Assembly (NCBI GenBank): GCA_050331395.1
Contig: JBHJGX010000076.1
Span: forward strand, 1 to 64,000
Length of the DNA: 64,000 nucleotides
From: Thermohalobaculum sp050331395
GTDB lineage: Bacteria > Pseudomonadota > Alphaproteobacteria > Rhodobacterales > Rhodobacteraceae
Direction: 5' to 3'
Both the position numbers and the translations under genes were made by a program. This document shows positions 1-8,672 of this stretch, one piece after another. Within the stretch, counting starts at the first letter, position 1. Each line of letters opens with the position of its first letter. The notes beneath the pieces were generated by a model that was not told the DNA's origin, made no database searches, and saw nothing but the letters and a program-made list of their open reading frames with translations.

Positions 1-512
1 CCGACCCGTGGGCAGGCGATCGTGTCGATTTCGGCGAAGATCGATGCACGGCGCCGCCTCGAGCCGATCGGCAACAGACCATGGGCTGAAGCTGAAGCGC
101 AGTACAGCAAGAAGTTGTAAACACGCCCACTGCCAGCGTAGAAATTCAAACTTATGCGTTGACGATCCTGTGTGTGAAGCGCAACCAAAGATTGTAGAAG
201 TGTGCCACAGACAGTGCTTCAGTATGCGAGCGAGATCATTCGACAAGGAATGTCATAAGACTGACAGCTCGCATTACCAATCTTGTTTTAATGGCGGCAG
301 GATTGTTCGGCTTTATACAAAGAGCAGACTTTTCATTCTGCCGACTTTACGTGGAGATCGAGGTGCACTGTCAGTAGGGTCGATTGCCAGCGGCGAGGGC
401 CGAACCCCACCGATCGTGCTTATCCGAAATGTCGCACGAGGACTCGACCTGAAACCACGGGAAATCCATGCCGTGCATTGGCATTGTTGCCGCAACGGAT
501 CATTTCCCAAGT
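1..512. other. gene-poor, comparatively AT-rich stretch
   Basis: No open frame here has convincing coding character on either strand. Base composition is visibly more AT-rich than the rest of the window. It lies beyond the downstream end of the retinal operon, in what looks like decayed accessory DNA. I see no tRNA, insertion sequence or origin in it. Confidence 0.5.
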
Positions 513-734
513 ATGGCAAAAAGAACATCACCAAGGCTGGCATCAAGGGTCGTTGATGCCGAGGACCTTGAAGAATTAGTCCAGGATAAACGGGATGCAT
601 GGCGCGCCTCCGCAGCGAAGGCACGTCGACGGCAGCGACGGTACAAGAACCTCCTGACCACACAAATCCGCGCAGCCGCTGCGCGAAACCTCGGCAACAC
701 GTTCGATGTTGAGGATGATGATAAAACTCGTTGA
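513..734 (+). CDS. small hypothetical basic/acidic protein
   Basis: I do not recognise this 73-residue frame, but its composition looks more like a protein than its surroundings do. An acidic helix-prone stretch (around DAEDLEELVQDKRD) is followed by a strongly basic Arg/Lys/Gln stretch (KARRRQRRYKN), then an acidic tail. ATG at 513 was chosen over an in-frame upstream ATG at 468 because the upstream residues look non-native. No clear ribosome binding site is visible. It has no operon partner and sits in gene-poor DNA. A small DNA-binding or mobile-element accessory protein is possible, but this is a guess. Confidence 0.35.
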   Translation: MAKRTSPRLASRVVDAEDLEELVQDKRDAWRASAAKARRRQRRYKNLLTTQIRAAAARNLGNTFDVEDDDKTR

Positions 735-1832
735 GTTCTCGATTGGCTCAAGGCAGACAAACAATATTTGTTCAGATCGGGAATTCGGCCTCAAATTGTT
801 AATTGCCACCGAGGCTGACGAGATCGGCTTCTGAACTGGCCCCCGGGCAGTCCCTCTGGCGGCAGCCTAACCTGTATGCGGGCGATGTCTGTTATTAATC
901 TGTCGAGGCACGACGCGCCGGGCAACACGAAACGGAAAGCCCGCGGGTAAGTATTCGATGGTAACCGGCCGCACCTAGGCCTTGCGCAGCGGCGTGACGC
1001 GGTACGTCGATACGGTCGCATTGCTCCTCGTGGGACCTTCGGCCTATTCGACCATGAGCAAGGCCCGTTATCAGCTGTGTTCCGCATGCCAATCGGCCTG
1101 CCTTGGGCGCTCTTTCTCGCCGCCTTTCAAGAGGCGATGCGCCCTTGACTGCCCACGCTGGCGCTGGGGCTAGACCTCGCCATATTTCCTCTGGCCCATC
1201 AGCTTCTTCAGTGGGCGAAGGCGTGATCCTACCGTTTTGAAGTGCAAGATGCTGTCGACCCAAGTTCGTGTCTTTTTATTTGCAATCAGCCCGACCGTCT
1301 ACCTTTTGAGAATACGCAGAGTCAGCGCGTATTCTGCCGGCGCATAGCATTTTGATGTTATGGACACTGGCCCTGTATTTCGCGCTCGATGCGACCACCC
1401 GCGAGATTCTGGCCTATGCCGTGACCTAGAGCGACACCTCAGACGCCGTCATGGCCGGCCCGCTGGGATCGCCGCCCGAGATCATGATACTGCCAAGCAG
1501 GCCACTAATCCCGACGCCCCGCACTGCCCACGGCGGCTCCAAGCGCGAACGCCACACGTTCGAAATCGCCGTCCACGGGCAGATGGTCTGGCAAACGGAA
1601 CACGGATGAGGCCCGGGCGCCCCGGTCAAGACGGAGGTCTTGAGGCCGAAGCGCCGCGGTGGCGACTGCCTGAGCGCTTGGAGCCTCGACGCGCGGCATA
1701 AGGAGATCGTCATGCGGATCGCCTTCGCAATCAAGGCGACCCGCGACGCCAAGCCGGTCACACAGCTAAGCGGCTGATTTGACCGGAAGGAAGCATGCGA
1801 CCCGCAGCCAATCCATGCACCATCGCCCAGGC
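735..1832. other. gene-poor, probably degenerate region downstream of blh
   Basis: About 1.1 kb with no supportable gene. Several frames are open for 60-120 codons, but they overlap one another, are rich in Arg/Pro/His and match nothing I know. Short coherent hydrophobic frames broken by stops near 1087-1225 and 1360-1430 suggest relics of former genes. No terminator hairpin for the retinal operon was evident just past 1833. Confidence 0.45.
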
Positions 1833-2765
1833 CTACTTGTTCTGCCGGCTCCGAAAATGGTCAACGAGGAGCATGTGGGGCACTGTGAGCACTGCAAGCC
1901 CAATGAAGACTGTGCGCAGGATCACGACGTCCTGTGGCAGCCCAGAAAACCAGATCGCTCCCGCCGCCGCACTCGCGCCAAGGAGCCCGACCGCGGTTAG
2001 GGGTGCCGCGGCCTTGATACCGCTCGCAAGCTCGAGGCCGAGCGCGCGGGTCGTGTTCAAAAAATGCCTCGGCGAATGGACAAAGCAAAAATAGACAACG
2101 AAGAAAACCAGCGGCGGTGCCACCCAGGCGGCGAGGGCGAGAAGGGCGATTTCCAGAGCGAGCCGCGGCGCCAAGCGGGCTGCTGCACTGGCGATCCCGA
2201 TCAAGGCAACGGAAAGCGGGAGGCCGATCCAGTCGAGAGCGGCCGCTATCGCCGCGCCACCTTCGGGGTCCGCGAGCGTCCCGAAGATGGCGGCCACCTC
2301 GCCGGCATGCGCGCTAGTCGGAAGGACGACGATCCCGGCTCCAACAGCGAGGCGTTGCGCGAACGGTAACTCGCCCCGCCAGTCGTCGGCAAAATGGACT
2401 GCGGAGTAAGCGAGGAACGACGCGAGCCCGACGGTGGGTGCTGCCAGCCATAGGACTAGGGTCGCGCCGGCGAGGCCAAGATAGAGCGCCGCAAAACCGA
2501 GATGCGCGGACGGGCTGCGGAGCGCCCAGACCCGAGCGGCAATGTGCCAGTCGAGGGCGCCGTGTGGCACGCCCAAAATTGCGACGAGCGGGGCCAGGAG
2601 GAAGAGTTGGGTTTCGAGGCTCGGCGCACCCGCCAGGGCGCCGGCGAGCAACGCCGGCACTGCGAGAAGCACGAGCGTCCGATGGCGGGCGGCGTGATCG
2701 TCACTATCGCCAACCACGCCCGGCTTTGGGCTTTCCACCGGGGTCGCCGCCGGCGCGTCGCTCAC
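1833..2765 (-). CDS. blh: Brp/Blh-family beta-carotene 15,15'-dioxygenase
   Basis: This 310-residue polytopic membrane protein should cleave beta-carotene symmetrically into two molecules of all-trans retinal, the rhodopsin chromophore. Conserved His/Asp positions of the Brp/Blh family are visible: VPHGALDWH (His68, Asp72, His74), AVHFADDW (His124), FVHSPRHF (His230, His234) and VPHMLLVDHF (His297, His303), as expected for a membrane-embedded iron site. The GTG start at 2765 overlaps the crtY stop as GTGA, implying translational coupling. A longer in-frame extension lies inside crtY and is rejected. It is the last gene of the operon; no idi gene follows. Confidence 0.93.
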   Translation of the reverse strand: MSDAPAATPVESPKPGVVGDSDDHAARHRTLVLLAVPALLAGALAGAPSLETQLFLLAPLVAILGVPHGALDWHIAARVWALRSPSAHLGFAALYLGLAGATLVLWLAAPTVGLASFLAYSAVHFADDWRGELPFAQRLAVGAGIVVLPTSAHAGEVAAIFGTLADPEGGAAIAAALDWIGLPLSVALIGIASAAARLAPRLALEIALLALAAWVAPPLVFFVVYFCFVHSPRHFLNTTRALGLELASGIKAAAPLTAVGLLGASAAAGAIWFSGLPQDVVILRTVFIGLAVLTVPHMLLVDHFRSRQNK

Positions 2766-3898
2766 GGCGTTGCCAACTCGCGCAGAAAGGGGGTCGGTGG
2801 TAAGGCGCCGACCACGGCGAAGCGGTCGAGAGGGGCGTTGGAGCCGGAGAGAAAACGCTCCAGCCGATCGCGGCCCGCATTTCGGAACAGTTTGAGGAAC
2901 AGCTCGGGCGCGGCCGCCGGGCGCCGCTGGATCACGCGCAAAAAGACCCGATCCATGAAGCGGGTGCCGAGCGTGTCGAGATCGACGGAGATGGTTTCGT
3001 GCCCGGCGGCTATCCGCTCGGCAATAATGTGCGCCGATCGTTGGATCCGCTGGAAGGCATAGCCGGTGCTTGGCCGAGCCGCGCCGCCACGGATGCCGGC
3101 GTCGGCGCGGCGGATCTCGGGCCGGGCGCGCGTCAGGAGCGGCTTGGCGAGCATCGGGATAAAGCCGCGCTCCTCGCGGATCATCTCGCAAGGCATCCCC
3201 CCCGACAGCCCGTCGATTTCGGCGTCGAGCCAACTCTCAAGAGACGTCTCGCCCGATGTCTCGAGTATCCCCCGCATGAAGGAGGTGACCTCTACAAGGG
3301 CGCGATCCGGCGCGAATGGTAGGGTGTAGAGAAAGTCCACACGGTCGCGGCGGGGCCGGCGAAATTCCATCAAGCCAACCTCATCTGTGTCAAAAACGGC
3401 GCGGGGGAAGGCCAGTTCGCGGCCCAAGAAGATCTGCCCGTAGTGCCCTGCCGCAGGGCGGGGGCGCGTGTCGACGAGGTATCGGCTCTGCAGGCTTCCG
3501 GACGTCGTCTCGGTCTCCCAAAAGTCGCCGCCAACGCGGAAGACGGGTTCGCCGAGGACCGAGGCCCCAAGCAGGACTTCCACCGAGGAGGACGCGCAAA
3601 GCCTCAGCGCTTTGTCGTACACCGCGCGCGACGACACCGTCTCGTAGCGCAAACGGTCGGAGCGGCGGCGTGCGGTGCTCGTCCCATGGCTTACCCGCCA
3701 TTGCGACCAGTGCGCACGCACACAATCCTCGAACGGATCGGGCCGGTCACGCCAGAACGACCATGTGCGATCCTCCGAATAGGCGGTCCGGGGCTCGATC
3801 ACGATTGCTGGGATACTGCGCTCGGCGAGACGCACCGCCAAGCTGAGCCCGGCGCAACCGCCGCCAAGGATAGCGACATGGGTGTCAGGCAGCGACAT
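2762..3898 (-). CDS. crtY: lycopene beta-cyclase
   Basis: This 378-residue flavoprotein-type cyclase converts lycopene to beta-carotene. The N-terminus has a Rossmann dinucleotide motif (ILGGGCAGLSLA) followed by the CrtY-typical DRTWSFW. Later motifs (GRELAFPRAVFDTDEVGLM, GYAFQRIQRSA) also fit the family. ATG at 3898 is preferred over an in-frame TTG six bases upstream. The start lies about 14 bases inside the end of crtB, and the end overlaps blh, so it is embedded in a tightly packed operon. Length is typical for proteobacterial CrtY. Confidence 0.93.
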   Translation of the reverse strand: MSLPDTHVAILGGGCAGLSLAVRLAERSIPAIVIEPRTAYSEDRTWSFWRDRPDPFEDCVRAHWSQWRVSHGTSTARRRSDRLRYETVSSRAVYDKALRLCASSSVEVLLGASVLGEPVFRVGGDFWETETTSGSLQSRYLVDTRPRPAAGHYGQIFLGRELAFPRAVFDTDEVGLMEFRRPRRDRVDFLYTLPFAPDRALVEVTSFMRGILETSGETSLESWLDAEIDGLSGGMPCEMIREERGFIPMLAKPLLTRARPEIRRADAGIRGGAARPSTGYAFQRIQRSAHIIAERIAAGHETISVDLDTLGTRFMDRVFLRVIQRRPAAAPELFLKLFRNAGRDRLERFLSGSNAPLDRFAVVGALPPTPFLRELATP

Positions 3899-4814
3899 GG
3901 TCAAGCCCTCCGCGATTTGGGCCCGGCATGATTGCGGGCCGGATCAGATCTTCGAAATCGGTGTGCAGGGACCGGTCGTGGGCAAGGCGCCGCGTCGCGG
4001 GGGGGAGCACGGCCGCGCCGAGGGTGAGCGCGATCTTTCGCCAGTGAGGCACCACCGTGCGCCCGCTCAGATAGTCGCCTCCCCGCTGCGAAAGGCGGGT
4101 GCCGATAGCCCGGTAGAGCTGAGCCGCGACGGTGATCGCAAGGCGCGGTTGAACGGGGAGGTAGCGCAAGCCCGCGGCACCGCTCGCATAGTAATGCTCC
4201 GAAAGCGCGACGAGGCGGAGCACGCACCGACGGATCGACGCCTCCAGTTCGGGGGTGGGCCGTAGGATCTCGGCGGGTTCGGCGAGCACCCACCGCGCGG
4301 GGAGGTAGCGCCGGCCCGCCATGGCGTCCTCGCCGACGTCTCTCGCGATGTTGGTGAGCTGCATCGCGATGCCGAGATCCACCGCGTGGCGCCGCGCCTT
4401 TGGGTCGTGGACACCCAATACGTCGCACATCAGGATGCCAACGGTGCCGCCCACGCGGTAGGCGTAACGCAGGAGGTCGGACTGATCGCCGACGCGCACC
4501 GGCGAGAGATCGCTGCTCACACCGTCGATCAGCTGCCGTGCTGCTGACACGGTCAGCCCCACATCACGGTCGAGTACCGCGAAGGCCCTGGCGAGCGGTT
4601 CACGCGGGCGCTCGGTCCCGAGGGAGCGACTCAGCCGATCGAGGCGCGCCGCCGCCGTGGGACCGCCTTCGCGGTCGGCGAGGTCGTCTACCGTCCGGCA
4701 AAAGGCATATAGCCGCGTGGCGTTGCGAGCCTGTTCCCGGGGCAGGAACCTCGCCGCCCAGGCGAAGCTGCGCCCGTGCCGCGCAAGGATGTCGGCAGAG
4801 GCGTCACGCGACAT
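3885..4814 (-). CDS. crtB: 15-cis-phytoene synthase
   Basis: This 309-residue squalene/phytoene synthase family enzyme condenses two geranylgeranyl diphosphates to phytoene. Both Asp-rich substrate motifs are present: TVDDLADR near residue 49 and NIARDVGEDA in the second half, followed by the family signature GRRYLP. ATG at 4814 overlaps the stop of crtI (TGATG), indicating coupling. The frame stays open upstream inside crtI but has no homology there. All catalytic motifs look intact. Confidence 0.94.
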   Translation of the reverse strand: MSRDASADILARHGRSFAWAARFLPREQARNATRLYAFCRTVDDLADREGGPTAAARLDRLSRSLGTERPREPLARAFAVLDRDVGLTVSAARQLIDGVSSDLSPVRVGDQSDLLRYAYRVGGTVGILMCDVLGVHDPKARRHAVDLGIAMQLTNIARDVGEDAMAGRRYLPARWVLAEPAEILRPTPELEASIRRCVLRLVALSEHYYASGAAGLRYLPVQPRLAITVAAQLYRAIGTRLSQRGGDYLSGRTVVPHWRKIALTLGAAVLPPATRRLAHDRSLHTDFEDLIRPAIMPGPNRGGLDHVAA

Positions 4815-6322
4815 CACACCACCTCCGAGGCGGCGGGCACGAGCCTGTCCAGCACCTTGGCCGACGACACGACACCCGGCAGACCTGCCCCCGGGTGGGT
4901 GCCCGCGCCCACGAGGTAGAGCCCGCGAATGCCCTCTCCGCGATTGTGGAACCGGAACCACGCCGATTGCCGGAAGAGCGGCGAGATCGAGAACCCGGTG
5001 CCGGCGGTGGCGAGGTAATTGTCGGCGAAGTCGGCTGGGGTCATGGCAAACTCCGCGCAGATGGTCTCGGACAGCCCAGGCAGCATGGTCGCGTCGAGCG
5101 CGGCGACGATCCGGTCCCGCAGCCGCGGCCCCTCGGTCTCCCAGTCGATCCCACCGAGCATGTTTGGCACCGGGCAGAGAACGTAGAAGCTGTCGCACCC
5201 CGCGGGCGCGAAGCTGGCGTCGGTTGCCGTCGGGCGGTGCACATAGAGCGAGAAGTCCTCCGCGAGCACCTTGCGCTTGAAAATGTCAGCCAAAAGCTCG
5301 CGGTGGCGCTCCCCGAACCAGACGGTGTGGTGCGCGACCTCGGGCCACTGCCGATGCGCGCCGAAATAGAGCACGTAAAGCCCCATGGAGAGCTCGCTGC
5401 TGCGGCTACGCAAGCGGGCCAAACGGGTCGAGGCGTCCTTCGGCAACATGTTCTTGTAAAGATGCACGGGGTCGACATTTGAGACCACGGTGTCCGCGCG
5501 CATCTCCCTGCCCGAGGCGAGCGCAACACCGGTCACCCGCTCGCCCTCCAACAGGATGCGCTCCACGGTCTCGCCAGCGCGGATCTCGATCCCCTCTTCC
5601 ACCATCAGCCGCTCCAGTGCATCGACCAGCGCTCCGGTGCCGCCGATCGGAAACCAGACGCCGTGGGCGCGTTCGAGATGGTTGATCATCGCGTAAATGC
5701 TCGTTGTGTCGTACGGATTGCCGCCGACCAGGAGCGGCTGGATTGAGAACGCGCGGCGTAGCCGATCGTCCTTCATGAACCGCGAGACGGACTGCCAGAC
5801 CGTCTCGTAACTTCTGAGGCGCAGCAGATCGGGCACCTGGCGCAGCATGAAAAAAGGGTCGTGGAAGGGCTTGTCGGCGAGCTCGCTAAAGGCCTTTACG
5901 TAGATCCGTTCGGCATGGCGCCCAAAACGGCGGTATCCCTCGACATCGCCTGGCGACAGTCTCGCAATCTCGTCTTCGGTGCGCGCTTCGGTCGGCCCGT
6001 AGTCGAGGGTTTCGCCATCGGCGAACCGAAAGCGATACCAGGGGTCGGGAACGACGAGCTGCACATAGTCTTCGAGACGCTTTCCGAAGAGGCCGAAGAG
6101 CTCGTCGAAGAGGTAGGGTGCGGTCAGCACCGTCGGGCCCGCATCGTGGCGGAACCCGTCGCGCTCGAACACCTGAGCGCGCCCGCCGAGCCGGGGGCAG
6201 CGGTCGAAGAGAGTAACGCTGTGACCTTTGGCGCGGAGCCGCAGAGCGGCGGCGAGGCCGCCGAAGCCTCCACCAATGACGATGGCCTTTGGCGCGGCGG
6301 GGGCACCGGTGTCGCGGGGCAT
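4814..6322 (-). CDS. crtI: phytoene desaturase
   Basis: This 502-residue FAD-dependent CrtI-type desaturase should convert phytoene to lycopene in four desaturation steps. The N-terminal FAD motif (IVIGGGFGGLAAALRL) starts near residue 13. The C-terminal bacterial desaturase signature (GLYLVGAGTHPGAGLPG) is intact. ATG at 6322 follows the crtE stop by one base, with an AGGAG ribosome binding site inside the end of crtE. Length is normal for the family. It is flanked by crtE and crtB in the order usual for proteorhodopsin operons. Confidence 0.95.
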   Translation of the reverse strand: MPRDTGAPAAPKAIVIGGGFGGLAAALRLRAKGHSVTLFDRCPRLGGRAQVFERDGFRHDAGPTVLTAPYLFDELFGLFGKRLEDYVQLVVPDPWYRFRFADGETLDYGPTEARTEDEIARLSPGDVEGYRRFGRHAERIYVKAFSELADKPFHDPFFMLRQVPDLLRLRSYETVWQSVSRFMKDDRLRRAFSIQPLLVGGNPYDTTSIYAMINHLERAHGVWFPIGGTGALVDALERLMVEEGIEIRAGETVERILLEGERVTGVALASGREMRADTVVSNVDPVHLYKNMLPKDASTRLARLRSRSSELSMGLYVLYFGAHRQWPEVAHHTVWFGERHRELLADIFKRKVLAEDFSLYVHRPTATDASFAPAGCDSFYVLCPVPNMLGGIDWETEGPRLRDRIVAALDATMLPGLSETICAEFAMTPADFADNYLATAGTGFSISPLFRQSAWFRFHNRGEGIRGLYLVGAGTHPGAGLPGVVSSAKVLDRLVPAASEVV

Positions 6323-6323
6323 C

Positions 6324-7241
6324 TCAGTTCTCCTGAAGGGTATCGGACAGGGCGGCGGCCGCTTCCGTGAGCGGCAGACCAGCATTTCGGGGGAGCGACG
6401 ATGCGGCCTCTGAGGCTTCGGCGAGATGCGCCGTCGCGATCCGGGCGGCCACGGCTCGCGCGGCATCCCGGGAAAGCCCGCGTGAGCGCTCGAGCTGCAA
6501 CACTGCGTTCACGGTTCCGGCGCGAGCGTCTTCATCCACATCGGCGATGTCGTCGGCGATTTGATAGGCCACGCCGAATGCGAGCCCTGCACGGCGCGCC
6601 GCGGGCAACGTCACCGGCTTCCTTGCCGCGAGCAGGCAGAGCTCCAGCGGAAGCGCAAGGAGGGGCCCAGACTTGTCTGCCGCGACACGCTCGTAGTCGG
6701 CAAACCCGTCCGCCGGACCTACGCCATTGCGGTCGGCGATCTGCCCATAAATGGTCTGCGCCACAGCGCGATGAATTAGGGTCAGAGCTTCGGGCCCAAT
6801 GAGTGCAAGCGCGGGGGCGATGGCCGCGTAAGCCGACGAGATGAGAAGGTCTCCAGCGCACAGCGCGACGTCTCGACCGAAGCGCGCCGCTACACTCTCG
6901 CGTTGGCGGCGGATGACGCAGCCGTCTTGCAGATCGTCGTGCACCAGGGAGGCATTGTGCAGGAGCTCGCAGCAGGCGCCGACCGCCCGGCGCGCGGGGC
7001 CCGGGAGCCCCAAGGCGTCTCCGGCAGCGATTGCAAAGCGCGCCCTGGTCCGGCTGCCGCCCGCATCGAGGTGATAGTCGACGGCATCAGCAGCGGCATT
7101 GTTTCGACCGGCGCGCATCTCGACCGCGACCTCGCGCATCTGGGCGTCGATGGCGGCGAGATCGGTTGCGGTGTCGGCGGCGTTCAGACGGCCAACCGCA
7201 TCAGGCGGCGCCTCGGACGTGGTCTGTCGCGTGATGAGCAT
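6324..7241 (-). CDS. crtE: geranylgeranyl diphosphate synthase
   Basis: This 305-residue polyprenyl synthetase makes C20 geranylgeranyl diphosphate for carotenoid synthesis. The first Asp-rich motif is LVHDDLQDG (Asp102, Asp103, Asp106) and the second is QIADDIADVD (about residues 228-236). ATG at 7241 is chosen over an upstream in-frame TTG at 7280, which falls inside an intergenic hairpin. The gene is separated from the rhodopsin stop by 65 bases and leads directly into crtI. The presence of crtE but no idi means isopentenyl diphosphate isomerisation must be supplied elsewhere. Confidence 0.92.
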   Translation of the reverse strand: MLITRQTTSEAPPDAVGRLNAADTATDLAAIDAQMREVAVEMRAGRNNAAADAVDYHLDAGGSRTRARFAIAAGDALGLPGPARRAVGACCELLHNASLVHDDLQDGCVIRRQRESVAARFGRDVALCAGDLLISSAYAAIAPALALIGPEALTLIHRAVAQTIYGQIADRNGVGPADGFADYERVAADKSGPLLALPLELCLLAARKPVTLPAARRAGLAFGVAYQIADDIADVDEDARAGTVNAVLQLERSRGLSRDAARAVAARIATAHLAEASEAASSLPRNAGLPLTEAAAALSDTLQEN

Positions 7242-7267
7242 TGAAACACCAGACTGGCCAGGGGGTC

Positions 7268-7292
7268 GGTGCGGCGACAACGCCGCCGCACC
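7268..7292 (-). promoter_or_regulatory. intercistronic hairpin between rhodopsin gene and crtE
   Basis: A perfect 9-bp inverted repeat with a 7-base loop sits in the 65-base gap between the rhodopsin stop and the crtE start. No U-tract follows in the direction of transcription, so it is not a clean intrinsic terminator. It could act as an mRNA-stabilising or attenuating element that sets more opsin than carotenoid enzyme. Confidence 0.55.
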
Positions 7293-7306
7293 AGGGAATC
7301 AGGGCG

Positions 7307-8083
7307 TCATTCAGCTGGGACAGCCGCCCGGGACGCCGGCGCCTCGCGCGCGTCGTGCTCCGACTTGCGCACGGCGATCATGTAGATGAGGACACCGAAG
7401 GCAACCTTGGCGACGATGTCGGCGATGGTATAACCCACCTCAACCACAGTGGTGGCCGTTGCACCTTCAAGCCCGACCGCGCCCGCAAAGTATACGACCG
7501 GGTAAAACGACCAAGAAAGTACCGTCACCCATCGCGCCGTATTCACAAGTCCGCGGACGTTCTCCGGTTGGCGGGCAATTGACTCGCGAAGCCCGGCGAA
7601 GAGTTCGTAGACGATCCACAAGAACGGGATCATCGACGCAATGCCCCAGACCCAACGGTCCGACGCCGCATCGGCGACCTCGCCGGGATAGCCGAGCGCG
7701 ACCATGAGGGCGGCCAGAATGCCGAGGCGCGTCGCTTTCGAAATCGTCTCCGACCGAGACAAGCCCATCACAAGAATGAGCTCGATCAGCAGCAGCGGCA
7801 CAGTCAGCAGCCAATCAACATAACGGTAGGCCGCATTGAACGGTCTATCGGTCGCGACGAGCTGACCATCGACGATTGTATATGCCGCCTCCCAGCTCTC
7901 GCCGATCCTGAAGTAATGGTATGCCGCAATAAAGGTCACAAGTCCCGTTACAGTCATTGCGGTTTTATAGGCGTCCGCCACCTGACTTCGACCAAACCAA
8001 AAAAACAGCGTTGCTGCCAACATGGTTGCGAAGGTGAAAGAGAACGCATTGTATATTAGGTCGTACTGAGCCAAAGAGATCAT
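7307..8083 (-). CDS. proteorhodopsin, outward proton pump, green-absorbing type
   Basis: This 258-residue seven-helix microbial rhodopsin has the proteorhodopsin proton-pump motif on helix C: RYVDWLLTVP gives Asp90 (counter-ion) and Thr94, and Glu101 is the cytoplasmic proton donor (the D-T-E pattern). The retinal Schiff-base lysine is Lys226 in DIVAKVAFG. His56 in AAYHYF matches the conserved helix-B His that pairs with the counter-ion. The position equivalent to residue 105 of proteorhodopsin is Leu98, which predicts green rather than blue absorption. ATG at 8083 has a GAGGA ribosome binding site. It heads the operon that makes its chromophore. Base composition is lower in GC than the crt genes behind it. 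Confidence 0.95.
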   Translation of the reverse strand: MISLAQYDLIYNAFSFTFATMLAATLFFWFGRSQVADAYKTAMTVTGLVTFIAAYHYFRIGESWEAAYTIVDGQLVATDRPFNAAYRYVDWLLTVPLLLIELILVMGLSRSETISKATRLGILAALMVALGYPGEVADAASDRWVWGIASMIPFLWIVYELFAGLRESIARQPENVRGLVNTARWVTVLSWSFYPVVYFAGAVGLEGATATTVVEVGYTIADIVAKVAFGVLIYMIAVRKSEHDAREAPASRAAVPAE

Positions 8084-8262
8084 CTGGCTTCCTCGTGTTG
8101 TTGCAGTTCTGCGCAGGAAACAAGCCCCGTCGGCCGTAACGTCAAGATACGGGTCTGGAGGTTGATTTTTTGCCGCACCTTCGAGAGTCTGTGCGCGCTG
8201 AGGCTGCGCTTTTGTTTGTCAATAAAAATAGTTTATTTCGGACTGAAGATTTTGTTGCCAAT
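8084..8262 (-). promoter_or_regulatory. AT-rich leader and presumed promoter region of the rhodopsin operon
   Basis: About 180 bases upstream of the rhodopsin ATG are clearly AT-rich compared with the surroundings and hold no gene. On the minus strand a TTGACA-like hexamer lies near 8215 and a TTGACG near 8140, but neither has a convincing -10 partner at normal spacing. The promoter is therefore placed here by position only. Confidence 0.35.
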
Positions 8263-8603
8263 CAGCGAAATCGATCCTTGCCGTAGGCATCGTCTGCCTG
8301 ACCGCACCAGAGGCACTGGTCCGGTGACGAGCGGACGGGATGGCGGTTCAGCCATCCTGCCACGCAACAGGCATAGGCGAGCGCTACGGGAGCGAATTCC
8401 GGCGGATTAGCGATCGCGGAGCGCCGTCGGTTGAGCACTCCGCTGCACACATTTTGCGCTCGGACTAGTCTTTTAGCTTGAGGTGGATGGGCGATCACGA
8501 CCTCCACCCGGGCGGATGCCAGCCGACCTCATCGGTTGCGCCGCACTCGGCCTCGGACCGGGATTGACGGCCCTCGAACTCCCGAATGGCGGCGCGCTCC
8601 TCC
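8263..8603 (-). pseudogene. relic of a small CxxC mobile-element-type protein
   Basis: Read on the minus strand, one frame near 8603 begins EERAAIREFEGRQSRSEAE. A second frame further on contains AYACCVAGWLNRHPVRS and CLWCGQADD. Both pieces remind me of one small alphaproteobacterial mobile-element protein with an N-terminal acidic helix and a CxxC pair, here broken by frameshift and stop codons. The identification is from memory and is inference. The 5' part of the relic coincides with the 141-bp repeat that recurs at 9972-10112. Confidence 0.35.
8463..8603. repeat. 141-bp direct repeat, copy 1
   Basis: This segment matches 9972-10112 in the same orientation, with a constant offset of 1509 bases and only a scattering of substitutions. 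Similarity stops abruptly at both ends. The two copies bracket the VPLPA-CTERM gene, the leuA fragment and the ribbon-helix-helix-like gene. Confidence 0.85.
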
Positions 8604-8672
8604 ATGCCGCAGAGCACAAAAGGTTTGATTTTTGGAGAGAAATGTTGTTTATGAAATCCGGTTTATTAGCGA

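Noticed and set aside
1087..1225. Hydrophobic frame (around LPWALFLAAFQEAMRP, stop, LGLDLAIFPLAHQLLQW) that could be a relic of a membrane protein
   Set aside because: Too short and broken by a stop; no family could be named, so it is not listed as a pseudogene.
1360..1761. Overlapping 110-codon frames on both strands
   Set aside because: Neither has coherent protein character, ribosome binding site or known motif; treated as chance open frames.
8215..8220. Perfect TTGACA hexamer on the minus strand upstream of the rhodopsin gene
   Set aside because: No acceptable -10 hexamer at 16-18 bases, so it is not called as a promoter element on its own.
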